Origin: Pseudomonas sp. DC1.2
GTDB lineage: Bacteria > Pseudomonadota > Gammaproteobacteria > Pseudomonadales > Pseudomonadaceae
Direction: 5' to 3'
NCBI RefSeq assembly: GCF_034351645.1
Contig: NZ_CP133782.1
Span: 2,299,001 to 2,363,000 of the forward strand
Length of the DNA stretch: 64,000 nt
The first letter of the stretch is position 1. Each line of letters opens with the position of its first letter. A model generated the notes under the pieces. It saw only the letters and a list, made by a program, of their open reading frames with translations. It was not told the DNA's origin and did not search any database. Shown in pieces: positions 25,760 through 34,508 of this stretch. The position numbers and the translations under genes are program-made.

Positions 25760-26824
25760 TCAAAGCTCCGCGTACAGGCGACCGGGGTTGAAAAGGCCCC
25801 GTGGATCGAGTTGGTGCTTCAAATTCCGGTGATAGCGCATCAGCGCGTCAGGTAACGGTTGGAACGGGCTGTCGAGCAGGCCGTGGCTGTAGCAGGTCAC
25901 ATGGCCGCCGACCTCATTGACCACACTGCGTATGAACGCCGCGTCGGCATCGGATTTGAGCCAGCGCTGGGCGCCACCCCAATCGATGAGTTGCTTGCCC
26001 GGCAGTGATAACACGGGTGTGTTGTTCGGTAAGGACAGGCGCCAGAGGGGCAGGTCTTCATCGAAAAAACTCAAGCGGTGTTCGTTAAGGTCCGCCCAGT
26101 AGGATGCGTCGAGAAGCTCCCCGCCCAAGCGCTCATGGGCCGCGGCAACCGAGCCTTCGCCGCCTTCGAGCCGCAGGTGCAGGCGTTGGCTGTCGTGGCA
26201 CGCGGCGCTGATCGGCAGCGGTTGCTGGCCCCACTCGGCGAGGCGCAGCAACGCACGATCACGGTCCATGTCGAGGCTGATACTCAAGCATTGCCGCGGT
26301 TTGGGCAGGACTTTGAGCGACACTTCGGTGATGACCCCAAGCGCGCCGTAACTGCCGGCCATCAAGCGCGACAGGTCGTAGCCGGCGACGTTCTTCATGA
26401 CCTCGCCGCCGAAGCGCAAATGCTTGCCCTGACCGGTGATGACCCGCGTTCCGAGGACGTAATCGCGCACTGATCCTGACCAGGGGCGGCGAGGTCCGGA
26501 CAGCCCGCTGGCGATCATACCGCCCACCGTCGCGTCCTCGCCGAAGGAGGGTGGTTCACAAGGCAGCATCTGCTGTGATGCGTCCAGCACCTCAAACAGC
26601 TCTGCCAGCGGGGTGCCACAGCGTACCGTGACTACCAGTTCGGTCGGGTCGTAGCTGACAATGCCACGGTGTGAACGTGTGTCGAGGACTTCACCGGCGA
26701 CCGTGCGCCCCAGAAATCCTTTGCTGTTAGAGCCCTGGATGCGCAGTGCTGTGGCGTTTTGCAGTGCCTGGTTGACCTGTTCCAGCAACGCACCGCTGTT
26801 GTCGAGATCGTGTGCATTGGACAT
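25760..26824 (-). CDS. glcE: Glycolate oxidase FAD-binding subunit GlcE
   Basis: 354 residues. A PCMH-type FAD-binding domain (TVRCGTPLAELFEVLDA, GEDATVGGMIASGLSGPRR, MKNVAGYDLSRLMAGSYGALGVI) makes it the second flavin subunit of glycolate oxidase; it forms a complex with GlcD and GlcF. The start at 26824 shares a base with the glcD stop (ATGA-type overlap), implying translational coupling. Length is close to E. coli GlcE. Confidence 0.95.
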   Translation of the reverse strand: MSNAHDLDNSGALLEQVNQALQNATALRIQGSNSKGFLGRTVAGEVLDTRSHRGIVSYDPTELVVTVRCGTPLAELFEVLDASQQMLPCEPPSFGEDATVGGMIASGLSGPRRPWSGSVRDYVLGTRVITGQGKHLRFGGEVMKNVAGYDLSRLMAGSYGALGVITEVSLKVLPKPRQCLSISLDMDRDRALLRLAEWGQQPLPISAACHDSQRLHLRLEGGEGSVAAAHERLGGELLDASYWADLNEHRLSFFDEDLPLWRLSLPNNTPVLSLPGKQLIDWGGAQRWLKSDADAAFIRSVVNEVGGHVTCYSHGLLDSPFQPLPDALMRYHRNLKHQLDPRGLFNPGRLYAEL

Positions 26825-28323
26825 CAGAATCGCTCCAGCTCAGGGAAGGGCAGTTGGCCCATATGCACATGCATCGCGCCAAATTCGGCGCAGCGGTGCA
26901 GGGTGGGGATGTTCTTGCCCGGATTGAGCAAACCACTGGGGTCAAACGCCGCTTTGACGGCATGGAACACGGTCAGCTCGTCGCTGTTGAACTGCGCGCA
27001 CATCTGGTTGATCTTCTCTCGACCCACGCCATGCTCGCCGGTAATGCTGCCGCCGACTTTCACGCACAGTTCCAGAATCTTGCCGCCCAGGGCTTCGGCA
27101 CGATCAAGTTCGCCCGGTTGATTGGCGTCGAACAAAATCAATGGGTGCATATTGCCGTCGCCGGCATGGAACACGTTGGCCACTCGCAGGTTGTACTCGG
27201 CGGACAGCGCCGCGATAGCGCGCAGCACCTCCGGCAGTGCGCGGCGCGGGATTGTTCCGTCCATGCAGTAATAGTCCGGTGACAGGCGACCTACCGCTGG
27301 AAACGCATTTTTGCGCCCGGCCCAGAAGCGCACACGTTCGGCTTCGTCCCTGGCCTGGCGCACTTCGGTGGCGCCTGCCTGTTCCAGCACGTGCCGGACG
27401 CGGTCGCAGTCATCGTGGACATCGGCTTCGACGCCATCGAGCTCGCACAGCAGAATGGCGTGTGCATCCACCGGATAGCCCGCGTGGATAAAGTCTTCGG
27501 CGGCGCGGATGGCCAGGTTGTCCATCATTTCCAGGCCTCCGGGGATGATGCCGGCGGCAATGATATCGCCGACGGCTCGCCCGGCCTTTTCGACTGAATC
27601 GAACGCGGCCAGCAACACCTTGGCGGTCTGCGGTTTAGGCAGCAGCTTGACCGTGACCTCAGTGATGACCCCGAGCATGCCTTCGGAGCCGGTGAACAAG
27701 GCCAGCAAATCGAAGCCGGGCGAGTCCAGCGCCTGGGAGCCCAGTGTCAGGTGTTCGCCATCCACGGTCAGGATCTCCACCTGGAGCAGGTTGTGTACGG
27801 TCAGGCCGTACTTGAGGCAATGCACGCCACCCGCGTTTTCGGCGACATTGCCCCCGATGGAACAGGCGATTTGTGAGGAAGGGTCGGGCGCGTAGTACAG
27901 GCCAAATGGTGCGGCAGCCTGGGAGATCGCCAGGTTACGCACGCCTGGCTGGACCCTGGCGGTGCGGGCAGCGGGATCGATGTGCAAAATATTGTTGAAG
28001 CGTGCCATCACCAGCAGCACGCCTTTTTCCAGCGGCAATGCCCCCCCGGATAAGCCAGTGCCGGCGCCACGAGCGACCACGGGCACCTGGCGCTCATGGC
28101 AGAGGCGTAACACGCCCTGAACCTCGTCCATGTGACGCGGCAGTAGCACCAGCATCGGCGTAGTGCGGTAGGCGGAGAGGCCGTCGCATTCGTAGGGTTT
28201 GAGTTCTTCCCGCTGATGCAGGACTTCCAGCGCTGGCCACTGTGTACGCAGGGCCTGTAGCAGCGCGTTTTTGTCGACGTCAGGCAGGGCACCGTCAACA
28301 CGTTCATCGTAGAGAATGTTCAT
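26824..28323 (-). CDS. glcD: Glycolate oxidase subunit GlcD
   Basis: 499 residues, the same length as in E. coli. FAD-binding PCMH domain (VPVVARGAGTGLSGGALP, AENAGGVHCLKYGLTVHN) and C-terminal FAD-oxidase domain with GDGNMHPLI and GSITGEHGVGREK. It carries the flavin site where glycolate is oxidised to glyoxylate. First gene of glcDEFG. The upstream region (28324-28556) is shared with the divergent glcC gene and carries a FadR-type palindrome at 28427. Confidence 0.96.
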   Translation of the reverse strand: MNILYDERVDGALPDVDKNALLQALRTQWPALEVLHQREELKPYECDGLSAYRTTPMLVLLPRHMDEVQGVLRLCHERQVPVVARGAGTGLSGGALPLEKGVLLVMARFNNILHIDPAARTARVQPGVRNLAISQAAAPFGLYYAPDPSSQIACSIGGNVAENAGGVHCLKYGLTVHNLLQVEILTVDGEHLTLGSQALDSPGFDLLALFTGSEGMLGVITEVTVKLLPKPQTAKVLLAAFDSVEKAGRAVGDIIAAGIIPGGLEMMDNLAIRAAEDFIHAGYPVDAHAILLCELDGVEADVHDDCDRVRHVLEQAGATEVRQARDEAERVRFWAGRKNAFPAVGRLSPDYYCMDGTIPRRALPEVLRAIAALSAEYNLRVANVFHAGDGNMHPLILFDANQPGELDRAEALGGKILELCVKVGGSITGEHGVGREKINQMCAQFNSDELTVFHAVKAAFDPSGLLNPGKNIPTLHRCAEFGAMHVHMGQLPFPELERF

Positions 28324-28426
28324 AGGCGGTGGACGACACTCGTTTGTTGTTATTAGAGGTCTATTTCCGGGTACTGCTCGCTTGCATCATTGGACCGAGG
28401 CGTTCTACTGTCCACGAGTTGTTAGG

Positions 28427-28439
28427 CTGGTCGAACCAG
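28427..28439. promoter_or_regulatory. FadR-type palindrome, likely GlcC operator 1
   Basis: CTGGT-CGA-ACCAG is a perfect 5+5-bp palindrome 104 bases before the glcD start. GntR regulators of the FadR branch, to which GlcC belongs, bind TGGTNNNACCA-like sites. A second copy lies at 28534. Position near the glcD promoter fits activation or repression by GlcC. Confidence 0.65.
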
Positions 28440-28456
28440 TTCTTCATCCGTGGTTT

Positions 28457-28485
28457 TCTTGTTGATTAAGAAAATAACTATAAAA
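28457..28485 (+). promoter_or_regulatory. Candidate sigma-70 promoter of glcC
   Basis: TTCTTG at 28457-28462 and TATAAA at 28480-28485 are 17 bases apart. A transcript from here would start near 28492 and run into glcC; the second palindrome at 28534 would then lie in the leader, where bound GlcC could repress its own gene. Confidence 0.5.
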
Positions 28486-28533
28486 ACAGTGGCTTGTCGT
28501 TGTATTTGAATCGACATGACTTCGGCTTTGAAG

Positions 28534-28546
28534 CTGGTCATACCAG
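28534..28546. promoter_or_regulatory. FadR-type palindrome, likely GlcC operator 2
   Basis: CTGGT-CAT-ACCAG, the same palindrome as at 28427 with a different 3-base centre. It ends 10 bases before the glcC start codon and thus lies beside its ribosome site. Confidence 0.6.
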
Positions 28547-28556
28547 TGGAGGTGAG

Positions 28557-29324
28557 ATGAGCAGCATAGACGAGGGCCGTCATTTGCAAGTCGCCGACGT
28601 GGTCTGCGAGCGCATAGAGCGCCTGATCGTGGACGGTGTGCTCAAGACTGGGCAGTTATTGCCCTCAGAACGACGCCTGACCGAAAAACTTGGCGTCTCG
28701 CGCACGGCCCTGCGCGAAGGCCTGAAACTGTTGCGCGCACGCGGGATTATCAACACGCAGCAGGGCAAAGGCTCCTTCGTGGCCGATCTTTCGGGGCAGG
28801 GGGCGATGTCACCGCTCATGCACCTGTTCAGCTCGCAGCCACGCACGCTCTATGATTTGTTCGAAGTCCGCAGCCTGCTGGAGGGCGAGTCCGCGCGCTT
28901 GGCAGCCTTACGCGGAACCGACGCCGACTTCGTCCTGATCACCCGCAGCTACGAGGCCTTACGCGATGCTCACAGCCGTCAGCTGGATGCCTCGGCTCAC
29001 GCGCGACTCGATCATGCGTTTCACCTGGCGATCTGCGAGGCCTCGCACAACCCGGTATTGGTGCAGACCTTGCGCTCGTTGACGGATTTGCTGCTCAACT
29101 CGGTTTTTGCCTCGGTCAACAACCTCTATCACCGTGAACCGCAAAAGCGCCAGATCGATCGCCAACACGCCCGACTCTACAACGCCGTCACCGGCCGCCT
29201 GCCAGAGCAAGCACGCAAAGCTGCCCTCGCGCACATCGCGAGCATCTGCGAAAACCTCAAGGAAATTGAAAACGAGGAACAACGGTTGGTCCGGGCTACG
29301 TTGCGACTTGAGGGGTGGGCGTAG
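28557..29324 (+). CDS. glcC: GntR-family regulator GlcC
   Basis: 255 residues. N-terminal winged helix (QLLPSERRLTEKLGVSRTALREGLKLL) and C-terminal FadR-type all-helical FCD domain with metal-binding histidines in LDHAFHLAICEASHNP. GlcC activates the glc operon in response to glycolate (and acetate in E. coli). Start: ATG at 28557 with GGAGGTGAG just before it; an ATG at 28494-equivalent upstream reading would run through the operator. Divergent from glcD as in E. coli. A terminator follows at 29370. Confidence 0.93.
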   Translation: MSSIDEGRHLQVADVVCERIERLIVDGVLKTGQLLPSERRLTEKLGVSRTALREGLKLLRARGIINTQQGKGSFVADLSGQGAMSPLMHLFSSQPRTLYDLFEVRSLLEGESARLAALRGTDADFVLITRSYEALRDAHSRQLDASAHARLDHAFHLAICEASHNPVLVQTLRSLTDLLLNSVFASVNNLYHREPQKRQIDRQHARLYNAVTGRLPEQARKAALAHIASICENLKEIENEEQRLVRATLRLEGWA

Positions 29325-29369
29325 CCATCATAAAAATCTGCTGATGATCACTGAACCAATCGCTGCAAT

Positions 29370-29392
29370 CCGGGTGAAAAAACACCCGGTTT
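29370..29392 (+). terminator. Terminator downstream of glcC
   Basis: CCGGGTG-AAAAAA-CACCCGG is a 7-bp stem followed by TTT. It lies 46 bases after the glcC stop and just before the convergent LysR gene. Confidence 0.7.
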
Positions 29393-29399
29393 CGTCGGG

Positions 29400-30308
29400 T
29401 CAACTGACTTTGCCCACCAGTCCGTTAGCGAAATGCGCCACAACAAAGTCTACGAAAACGCGGACCTTGGGCGTCATTTGCCGGCTGCTGGGCCAGACAA
29501 TGTGAAAGCTGTTACCACCCGCCATGTGCGGGTCGAGCACCCGCTGCAGGCGACCGTCAGCCAACTGGTCCTTGACGGTAAAGTCAGGGACGCACGCTAT
29601 TCCCCGGCCAGACTGAGCCAAGTAAAGCAAGGCCTCCAAGTTGCTACAGATCATCGCGATGGGAAGGGATGCGCCGGGCTCCTTAAAGGGCGATTTTTTA
29701 AACGGCCATTGATACAACTTTCCTGAGTTTTGCCATCGATAATGCAGGCAGGAATGGTTAAAGAGATCAGCGGGTTTAGCCGGAACGCCACGCTTTTGCA
29801 GATAGGCCGGGGCCGCCACAAGGCACGAGCGGTAGGGTCCGAGTGGTCGCGACATCAAGCGTGAATCGCTGAGATCACTTCCGCGAATGACCACATCAAA
29901 CCCTTCATCGATCACGTCGACCAAGCGGTCTGTGAAGTCGAGGTCCAGTTCGATTTCCGGATAGCGTTCCATAAAGTCGGAGATGACCGGCAGGGGCAGT
30001 CCGGCAGCGAGCGCCAAGCCAACCCTCAGCCGTCCGCGGGGAAACGCGGTCATGGCCGACAGGTCGTCCTCGGCGGCCTGGATCTCACTGAGAATGCGTT
30101 TACACCTTTCCAAAAACACTTCGCCCTCTGAGGTAAGACGAACCGTGCGCGTGCTGCGTTGAAAAAGTCTCACGCCCACTCTTTCTTCGAGCCTGGAAAT
30201 ACTCTTGCTCACAGCAGAAGCCGAAATGCCCATTTTTCGGCCAGTGGCGATAAAGCTTTGGGTCTGTGCGGTTTCAACGAAGATTTCCAGGCCGCTTAAT
30301 GTCTCCAC
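29400..30308 (-). CDS. LysR-type transcriptional regulator
   Basis: 302 residues. Helix-turn-helix near residues 15-35 (SFIATGRKMGISASAVSKSIS) and a substrate-binding domain beginning GRLRVGLALAAG. The 'EDDLSAMTAFPRGRLRV' linker is typical of the CrgA-like LysR subgroup. A GTG at 30308 is chosen as the start because AAGGAG lies 7 bases before it; the longer ATG reading from 30341 has no such site. Divergent from an enoyl-CoA hydratase-like gene at 30507, which it may control. Signal unknown. Confidence 0.86.
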   Translation of the reverse strand: METLSGLEIFVETAQTQSFIATGRKMGISASAVSKSISRLEERVGVRLFQRSTRTVRLTSEGEVFLERCKRILSEIQAAEDDLSAMTAFPRGRLRVGLALAAGLPLPVISDFMERYPEIELDLDFTDRLVDVIDEGFDVVIRGSDLSDSRLMSRPLGPYRSCLVAAPAYLQKRGVPAKPADLFNHSCLHYRWQNSGKLYQWPFKKSPFKEPGASLPIAMICSNLEALLYLAQSGRGIACVPDFTVKDQLADGRLQRVLDPHMAGGNSFHIVWPSSRQMTPKVRVFVDFVVAHFANGLVGKVS

Positions 30309-30506
30309 AATCACTCCTTCAATTGATGACCATTTCGTCACTGCTGTTATGCACGTTACCTGCCTTAATCAGCGTTGGCCAACGGATTACCATGGTGCCC
30401 ACAACGCGTTCGGTGCCCATGTCTCCAATGGTTACCGACGCCAAGGCGCTTATTTTGCGTAACCCAGCGACCTTCTACGAGGGATCGCCTAAACCGAGTA
30501 CAACTC

Positions 30507-31331
30507 ATGACCGCTATCAATCGTCTGACTGTCATCCGTGAATCAAAATCCTACTGGCGCATCGTGATCAACAATCCTCCGTTGAATCTTTTCGACCTGG
30601 AAATGTTCGCGGAGCTGAACGTACTGATGGACAACATCGAAAGCGACGCCGATCTCAAGGTGGTGGTCTTCGAAAGTGAGAATGAGGACTACTTCGTCAA
30701 CCACCACGATCTTGAGCGTCGCGAAGTTCCGGATCAGCCCGGTGCCGCGTCGTTTGATCGTTGGCCGAGTTTTGTCACTCGGCTCGCCCAATCGTCTGTG
30801 GTCAGTGTGGCCAAGGTCCGTGGCCGCGCCCGGGCACAAGGCTTCGAGTTTGCCTTGGCCTGTGACCTGCGCTTTGCCTCCAGAGAGCGGGCGTTGTTCG
30901 CATTGGTGGAAGTCGCCGGCTCCTCAATACCAGGCGGTGGTGGCGTTGAGTGGCTCGCCGCTTTGTCGGGACGTTCGCGGGCACTTGAAGTCATTGCCAG
31001 TGCAGACGATTACGATGCGCAGACGGCAGAGCGATATGGCTTCATCAACCGGGCTATTCCTGACGCCGAGCTTGATGCGTTTGTCGACGCGCTCGCTCAC
31101 CGCATTGGCAGCTTCGAAAAACGCGCGCTGCAAGTCAGTAAAAAACTGGTGAACGCGCGCGCCGGTGTTCCCTCGGAAGGGGATCTTTGGGTCTCGAACC
31201 ATATGCTCGCAGGCGTAGAAACCTGGCCCGAAGCCCACGTGATGCTGACGAGGCTGAACGCCGCTGGATTTGGACAGGTGGGCGATTTTGAGCTGAACCT
31301 TGGCGAGCGCATTGCCGATCTTCCCGCCTGA
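30507..31331 (+). CDS. Enoyl-CoA hydratase/isomerase family protein
   Basis: 274 residues. Crotonase fold: NPPLNLFDLEMF at the start, oxyanion-hole segment AKVRGRARAQGFEFALACDL, and SIPGGGGVEWLAAL. One glutamate (VEVAGSS) sits where the crotonase general acid/base lies; the other common Glu position has Phe-Glu-Phe in QGFEFALA. Substrate unknown; such stand-alone crotonases act on various CoA esters or, in a few cases, diketones. Start ATG 30507 lacks a strong ribosome site. It is opposite the LysR gene. Confidence 0.78.
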   Translation: MTAINRLTVIRESKSYWRIVINNPPLNLFDLEMFAELNVLMDNIESDADLKVVVFESENEDYFVNHHDLERREVPDQPGAASFDRWPSFVTRLAQSSVVSVAKVRGRARAQGFEFALACDLRFASRERALFALVEVAGSSIPGGGGVEWLAALSGRSRALEVIASADDYDAQTAERYGFINRAIPDAELDAFVDALAHRIGSFEKRALQVSKKLVNARAGVPSEGDLWVSNHMLAGVETWPEAHVMLTRLNAAGFGQVGDFELNLGERIADLPA

Positions 31332-31570
31332 TGAACGAGTTGTTCGCGACCGGTTCAGCGTACTTAAGGTCTGTGCGCTGCGCCATGCGGCACTGAGCGC
31401 TGGTCTGGGGCGAAACGCCCTGGCTGGCCGTTGTGCGAGCCTCGGCCAAGCCTTGGCTCCACGGGTGGGTGATGTGACGGTTCATTGGCGCAAAACCCTT
31501 TACCTGTCTAGAGTGAGCGCTGCTTGTGCCATGGCACAGCAAGACCTGCCCTCTGCGCAAAGGACTGACC
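31332..31570. other. Gap between crotonase and NERD genes
   Basis: 239 bases in which I see no gene, terminator or clear repeat. Confidence 0.5.
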
Positions 31571-32356
31571 GTGTACCTCCTCAATACACTGCTACCGCTA
31601 TTGAGCAAGCTGATCTGGCTATTACCGTTGATGTTGCTGTCGCTGCTGCTGGTGGCGTTGTTAAAAATGCCCAGGGTCAAGGGCTGGCTCGGTGAACAGT
31701 GGGTAAAGGTGTGGGCGCACTATTATTTGGATCGTCAGGTCTACCTTCGCTTGCATAACGTGACGCTGGACACCCTCGACGGTACTACGCAGATCGATCA
31801 TGTGTTTCTCTCGCCTTTTGGCATCTTTGTGCTGGAGACAAAGAACATGCGCGGCTGGATTTTCGGCACAGAAAACCAGGCGCAGTGGACGCAACAGCTG
31901 TACAAAAAGCGTTTCAAATTCCAGAACCCGACACGGCAGAACTACAAGCATGTGAAGGCCCTGGAGGCGGTACTGGGTATTGGGCCGGAGTCTTTGCACT
32001 CGGTCATTGCTTTTGTCGGTGCCAGCACCTTCAAGACCGAGATGCCGGCCAATGTCACCCGTGGGATTGGCTTTCTCCGTTACATCAAGTCGTTCCAGCA
32101 AGCAGTTTTCAGCGAGGCGCAGGTCATTGCCATGCTGCACGTCTTGCAAGCTGATCGCCGGCTTCCAACGTTGGCCACTGAGCGTGAGCATGTGCAACGT
32201 CTCAAGCAGCGTAGCGATCCATCGGCGTCGCGCCAATGCCCGCGCTGCGGCAGTGCGCTGGAGGTTCGCACCTTCAAAAGCGGTGCCAAAATCGGCCAGC
32301 AGTATTGGCGATGTAGCACATTCCCCACGTGTCGGACGGTGCAACCCGTCAGCTGA
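31571..32356 (+). CDS. NERD-domain nuclease-like membrane protein with zinc ribbon
   Basis: 261 residues. An N-terminal membrane helix (residues about 5-32, rich in Leu) anchors a NERD domain, a restriction-endonuclease-like fold: QIDHVFLSPFGIFVLETKNMRG contains the Asp and the ExK of the catalytic core. The C-terminus is a topoisomerase-type zinc ribbon (CPRCGSALEV ... WRCSTFPTCR). A similar NERD-plus-zinc-ribbon layout is found in uncharacterised proteobacterial proteins. A GTG at 31571 is chosen as start because AAAGGACTGACC precedes it; an ATG reading from 31526 adds 15 residues. Converges on the LysR gene at 32358 with a 1-base gap. Confidence 0.75.
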   Translation: MYLLNTLLPLLSKLIWLLPLMLLSLLLVALLKMPRVKGWLGEQWVKVWAHYYLDRQVYLRLHNVTLDTLDGTTQIDHVFLSPFGIFVLETKNMRGWIFGTENQAQWTQQLYKKRFKFQNPTRQNYKHVKALEAVLGIGPESLHSVIAFVGASTFKTEMPANVTRGIGFLRYIKSFQQAVFSEAQVIAMLHVLQADRRLPTLATEREHVQRLKQRSDPSASRQCPRCGSALEVRTFKSGAKIGQQYWRCSTFPTCRTVQPVS

Positions 32357-32357
32357 C

Positions 32358-33275
32358 TCAGCGGCGTGCGGACAGTTGTTGCGGCGCCAGAAATGCATCG
32401 TGGAAATACGTGCGGAACGCTTGCATCGCCGGGCTGAAATCACGGTCGCGATGCCAGGCCAGGCCGACGCTCATGGGGGTCACTTTGTCGGTGACCGTCA
32501 GGGTTTCGATGCGCTTGCCTTCCAGCGACCAAGGCCGGTGTACCAAGTCCGAGAGAATGGCCACGCCACTGCCATTGGCAACCATGCTGCGCACCGCCTC
32601 CACTGAACTGGTGCGTACCCGCACGTTTGGCTGTTGGTGCGCGTGTTCCCAGTAACGCATGGCGCTTTGTTCGGCTTCGTCGACGGTCAACAGAATGTAG
32701 GGCTCTTGCGCCACGTCGGCGAGGCTGACGGCTGACCGTTCGCACAAGGGATGATGGCAGGGCAGCCACAGCCGGCGTTCGGAATTGAAAAGAATTTCCG
32801 AGACGATGTCCGGGTGAGTGAGGTTGGCGGTGAGCACCACGGCCATGTCAAATCGGCCTTCGAGCAGTCCTTGCTCGATGGACGCCCGTTCTTGTTCGTG
32901 AACTTCGATGGCCACGTCTGGATGCCAATGCTCAAGCCGTTGCAGATGGTGCGGCAGGAAGTAGCCGATCACCGTGTAGCTGGCGGCCAAACGGATCAGG
33001 CCACTGGCGCGGATGTCCGGTAACGGGCTGTTTAGCGCGTCATCTACGCTGCGCAAAATCACGTAGGCGCGGTTGAGAAAGTGCCGCCCCGCGTCCGTCA
33101 GGCTCATGCCTTGCGCGGAGCGCTGGAACAATAGCGTGCCGAGTATGCTTTCCAGTTCCTTGATGGCGGTGGTGACCGCTGACTGGGAAATATTCAGATG
33201 GATCGCCGCTTGTGAGATTTGCCCGATTTCGGCCGTGGCGACGAAATAGCGAACCTGGCGTAGGGTCAGTGACAT
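32358..33275 (-). CDS. LysR-type regulator, likely of the 5-oxoprolinase operon
   Basis: 305 residues. Helix-turn-helix near residues 18-40 (SQAAIHLNISQSAVTTAIKELE), then the substrate-binding domain from about residue 93 (GLIRLAASYTVIGYF). Divergent from pxpA (33401) with a 125-base gap that contains a LysR-type dyad at 33320-33333, so it is likely the regulator of the operon. Effector probably 5-oxoproline or a related amino acid; that is inference. ATG at 33275 begins the conserved MSLTLRQVRYF. Confidence 0.82.
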   Translation of the reverse strand: MSLTLRQVRYFVATAEIGQISQAAIHLNISQSAVTTAIKELESILGTLLFQRSAQGMSLTDAGRHFLNRAYVILRSVDDALNSPLPDIRASGLIRLAASYTVIGYFLPHHLQRLEHWHPDVAIEVHEQERASIEQGLLEGRFDMAVVLTANLTHPDIVSEILFNSERRLWLPCHHPLCERSAVSLADVAQEPYILLTVDEAEQSAMRYWEHAHQQPNVRVRTSSVEAVRSMVANGSGVAILSDLVHRPWSLEGKRIETLTVTDKVTPMSVGLAWHRDRDFSPAMQAFRTYFHDAFLAPQQLSARR

Positions 33276-33319
33276 CGACACTCCGTTCAATGAGGTATCT
33301 GTTTTTCAGAAGATGCTCT

Positions 33320-33333
33320 ATCTGTTAATAGAT
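33320..33333. promoter_or_regulatory. LysR-type dyad in the pxp promoter region
   Basis: ATCTGTTAATAGAT has six of seven base pairs symmetric around its centre. It lies between the divergent LysR gene and pxpA, 68 bases before the pxpA start, where an LTTR recognition site is expected. Confidence 0.45.
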
Positions 33334-33400
33334 CTTCCCAAGGGGTTGGCAGAAATCTAACGTGGTCTGCACGAAGTCACAAGTGGCAGGAGCAAGCGTT

Positions 33401-34159
33401 ATGCAGGCAGTAGATTTCAATTCGGACATGGGCGAAGGCTTCGGCCCATGGACCATCGGTGACGGCGTAGATCTTGAACTGATGACCTTTATCAGTTCGG
33501 CCAACATCGCCACCGGCTTTCATGCTGGGGACCCTGGCACCATGCGCCGTACCGTTGAACAGGCCAAGCGCTTGGGTGTGGCCGTCGGCGCGCATCCTGG
33601 GTTTCGCGATCTGGTCGGATTTGGCCGTCGGCACATCAATGCGTCGGCCCAAGAACTGGTTGACGACATCCTTTATCAATTAGGTGCCCTGCGTGAACTC
33701 GCCCGAGTTCAAGGCGTGGCGCTGCAACACCTCAAGCCGCATGGTGCGCTTTACATGCACTTGGCCCAGGACGAGGAGGCGGCGCGGTTACTGGTGGAAA
33801 ACCTCCAGCGTCTGGAGCCTGAATTACTCCTGTATTGCATGCCGCAATCGGTGATCTGGCGCGTCGCCCAAGAACTCGGTCAACCGGTGATCCGTGAGTT
33901 CTACGCCGACCGTGAGTACGACCTGAGCGGCTCCATCGTCTTCACCCGCAATGTCCGTGCTTACGATCCCGCTCAGGTGGCCGCGCGGGTGCTGCGTGCC
34001 TGTCAGGAAGGTGTGGTGCGCACGGTAGAAGGCGCAGAACTGACGATCGAATTTGATTCCATCTGTTTGCACAGCGATACGCCGGGGGCGCTGGCGTTGG
34101 TCCAAGCCACGCGTCACGCACTCGATAGCGCCGGCATTGAGGTTCGAACGCCGCGCTGA
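33401..34159 (+). CDS. pxpA: 5-oxoprolinase subunit PxpA (LamB/YcsF family)
   Basis: 252 residues. [14 protein letters not shown] start ([14 protein letters not shown]) and [15 protein letters not shown] and [10 protein letters not shown] are the LamB/YcsF family signature with likely metal-binding Asp and His residues. In bacteria PxpA, PxpB and PxpC together hydrolyse 5-oxoproline to glutamate with ATP. First gene of the operon; ATG 33401 has GGCAGGAGC upstream. It is followed by biotin carboxyl carrier and biotin carboxylase genes before pxpB, an arrangement that separates the subunits. Confidence 0.92.
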   Translation: MQAVDFNSDMGEGFGPWTIGDGVDLELMTFISSANIATGFHAGDPGTMRRTVEQAKRLGVAVGAHPGFRDLVGFGRRHINASAQELVDDILYQLGALRELARVQGVALQHLKPHGALYMHLAQDEEAARLLVENLQRLEPELLLYCMPQSVIWRVAQELGQPVIREFYADREYDLSGSIVFTRNVRAYDPAQVAARVLRACQEGVVRTVEGAELTIEFDSICLHSDTPGALALVQATRHALDSAGIEVRTPR

Positions 34160-34252
34160 GTGAGGACAAAAACACTTGGCACACAGATGCCAGGGTTTGA
34201 GCACCGATTTATTTTTGCCTGCCTTTCTACAACTATTCCAAAAGGAACAGAC

Positions 34253-34498
34253 ATGGCCGAATACAGTGTTATCACCCCGCTGCCGGGGACCTTCTATCGC
34301 AAAGCCACTCCGGAGTCGGCGAACTTCGTCGAGGTCGGCGCATACGTCAGCGTCGACACGGTGATTGGTCTGATTGAGGTCATGAAGCAGTTTTCCGAAT
34401 TGACCGCCGGGAAGGCCGGTCGCCTCAGCGTATTTATGGTTGAAGACGGCGACCCGGTGGAGCCGGGTCAGGTCATCGCAACACTCGACATTGAGTGA
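34253..34498 (+). CDS. Biotin carboxyl carrier-type protein (AccB-like, short)
   Basis: 81 residues, only the biotinyl domain. The biotinylation motif is IEVMKQF (Lys in VMK; here E-V-M-K), flanked by VGAYVSVDTVIGLIE and ended by VEPGQVIATLDIE. It lacks the N-terminal segment of AccB proper, so it is not the housekeeping fatty-acid subunit. It should be charged with CO2 by the biotin carboxylase encoded next. Start ATG 34253 with AAAAGGAAC upstream. Housekeeping accB and accC are normally together elsewhere on a pseudomonad chromosome. Confidence 0.9.
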   Translation: MAEYSVITPLPGTFYRKATPESANFVEVGAYVSVDTVIGLIEVMKQFSELTAGKAGRLSVFMVEDGDPVEPGQVIATLDIE

Positions 34499-34508
34499 GG
34501 GCGTGATC

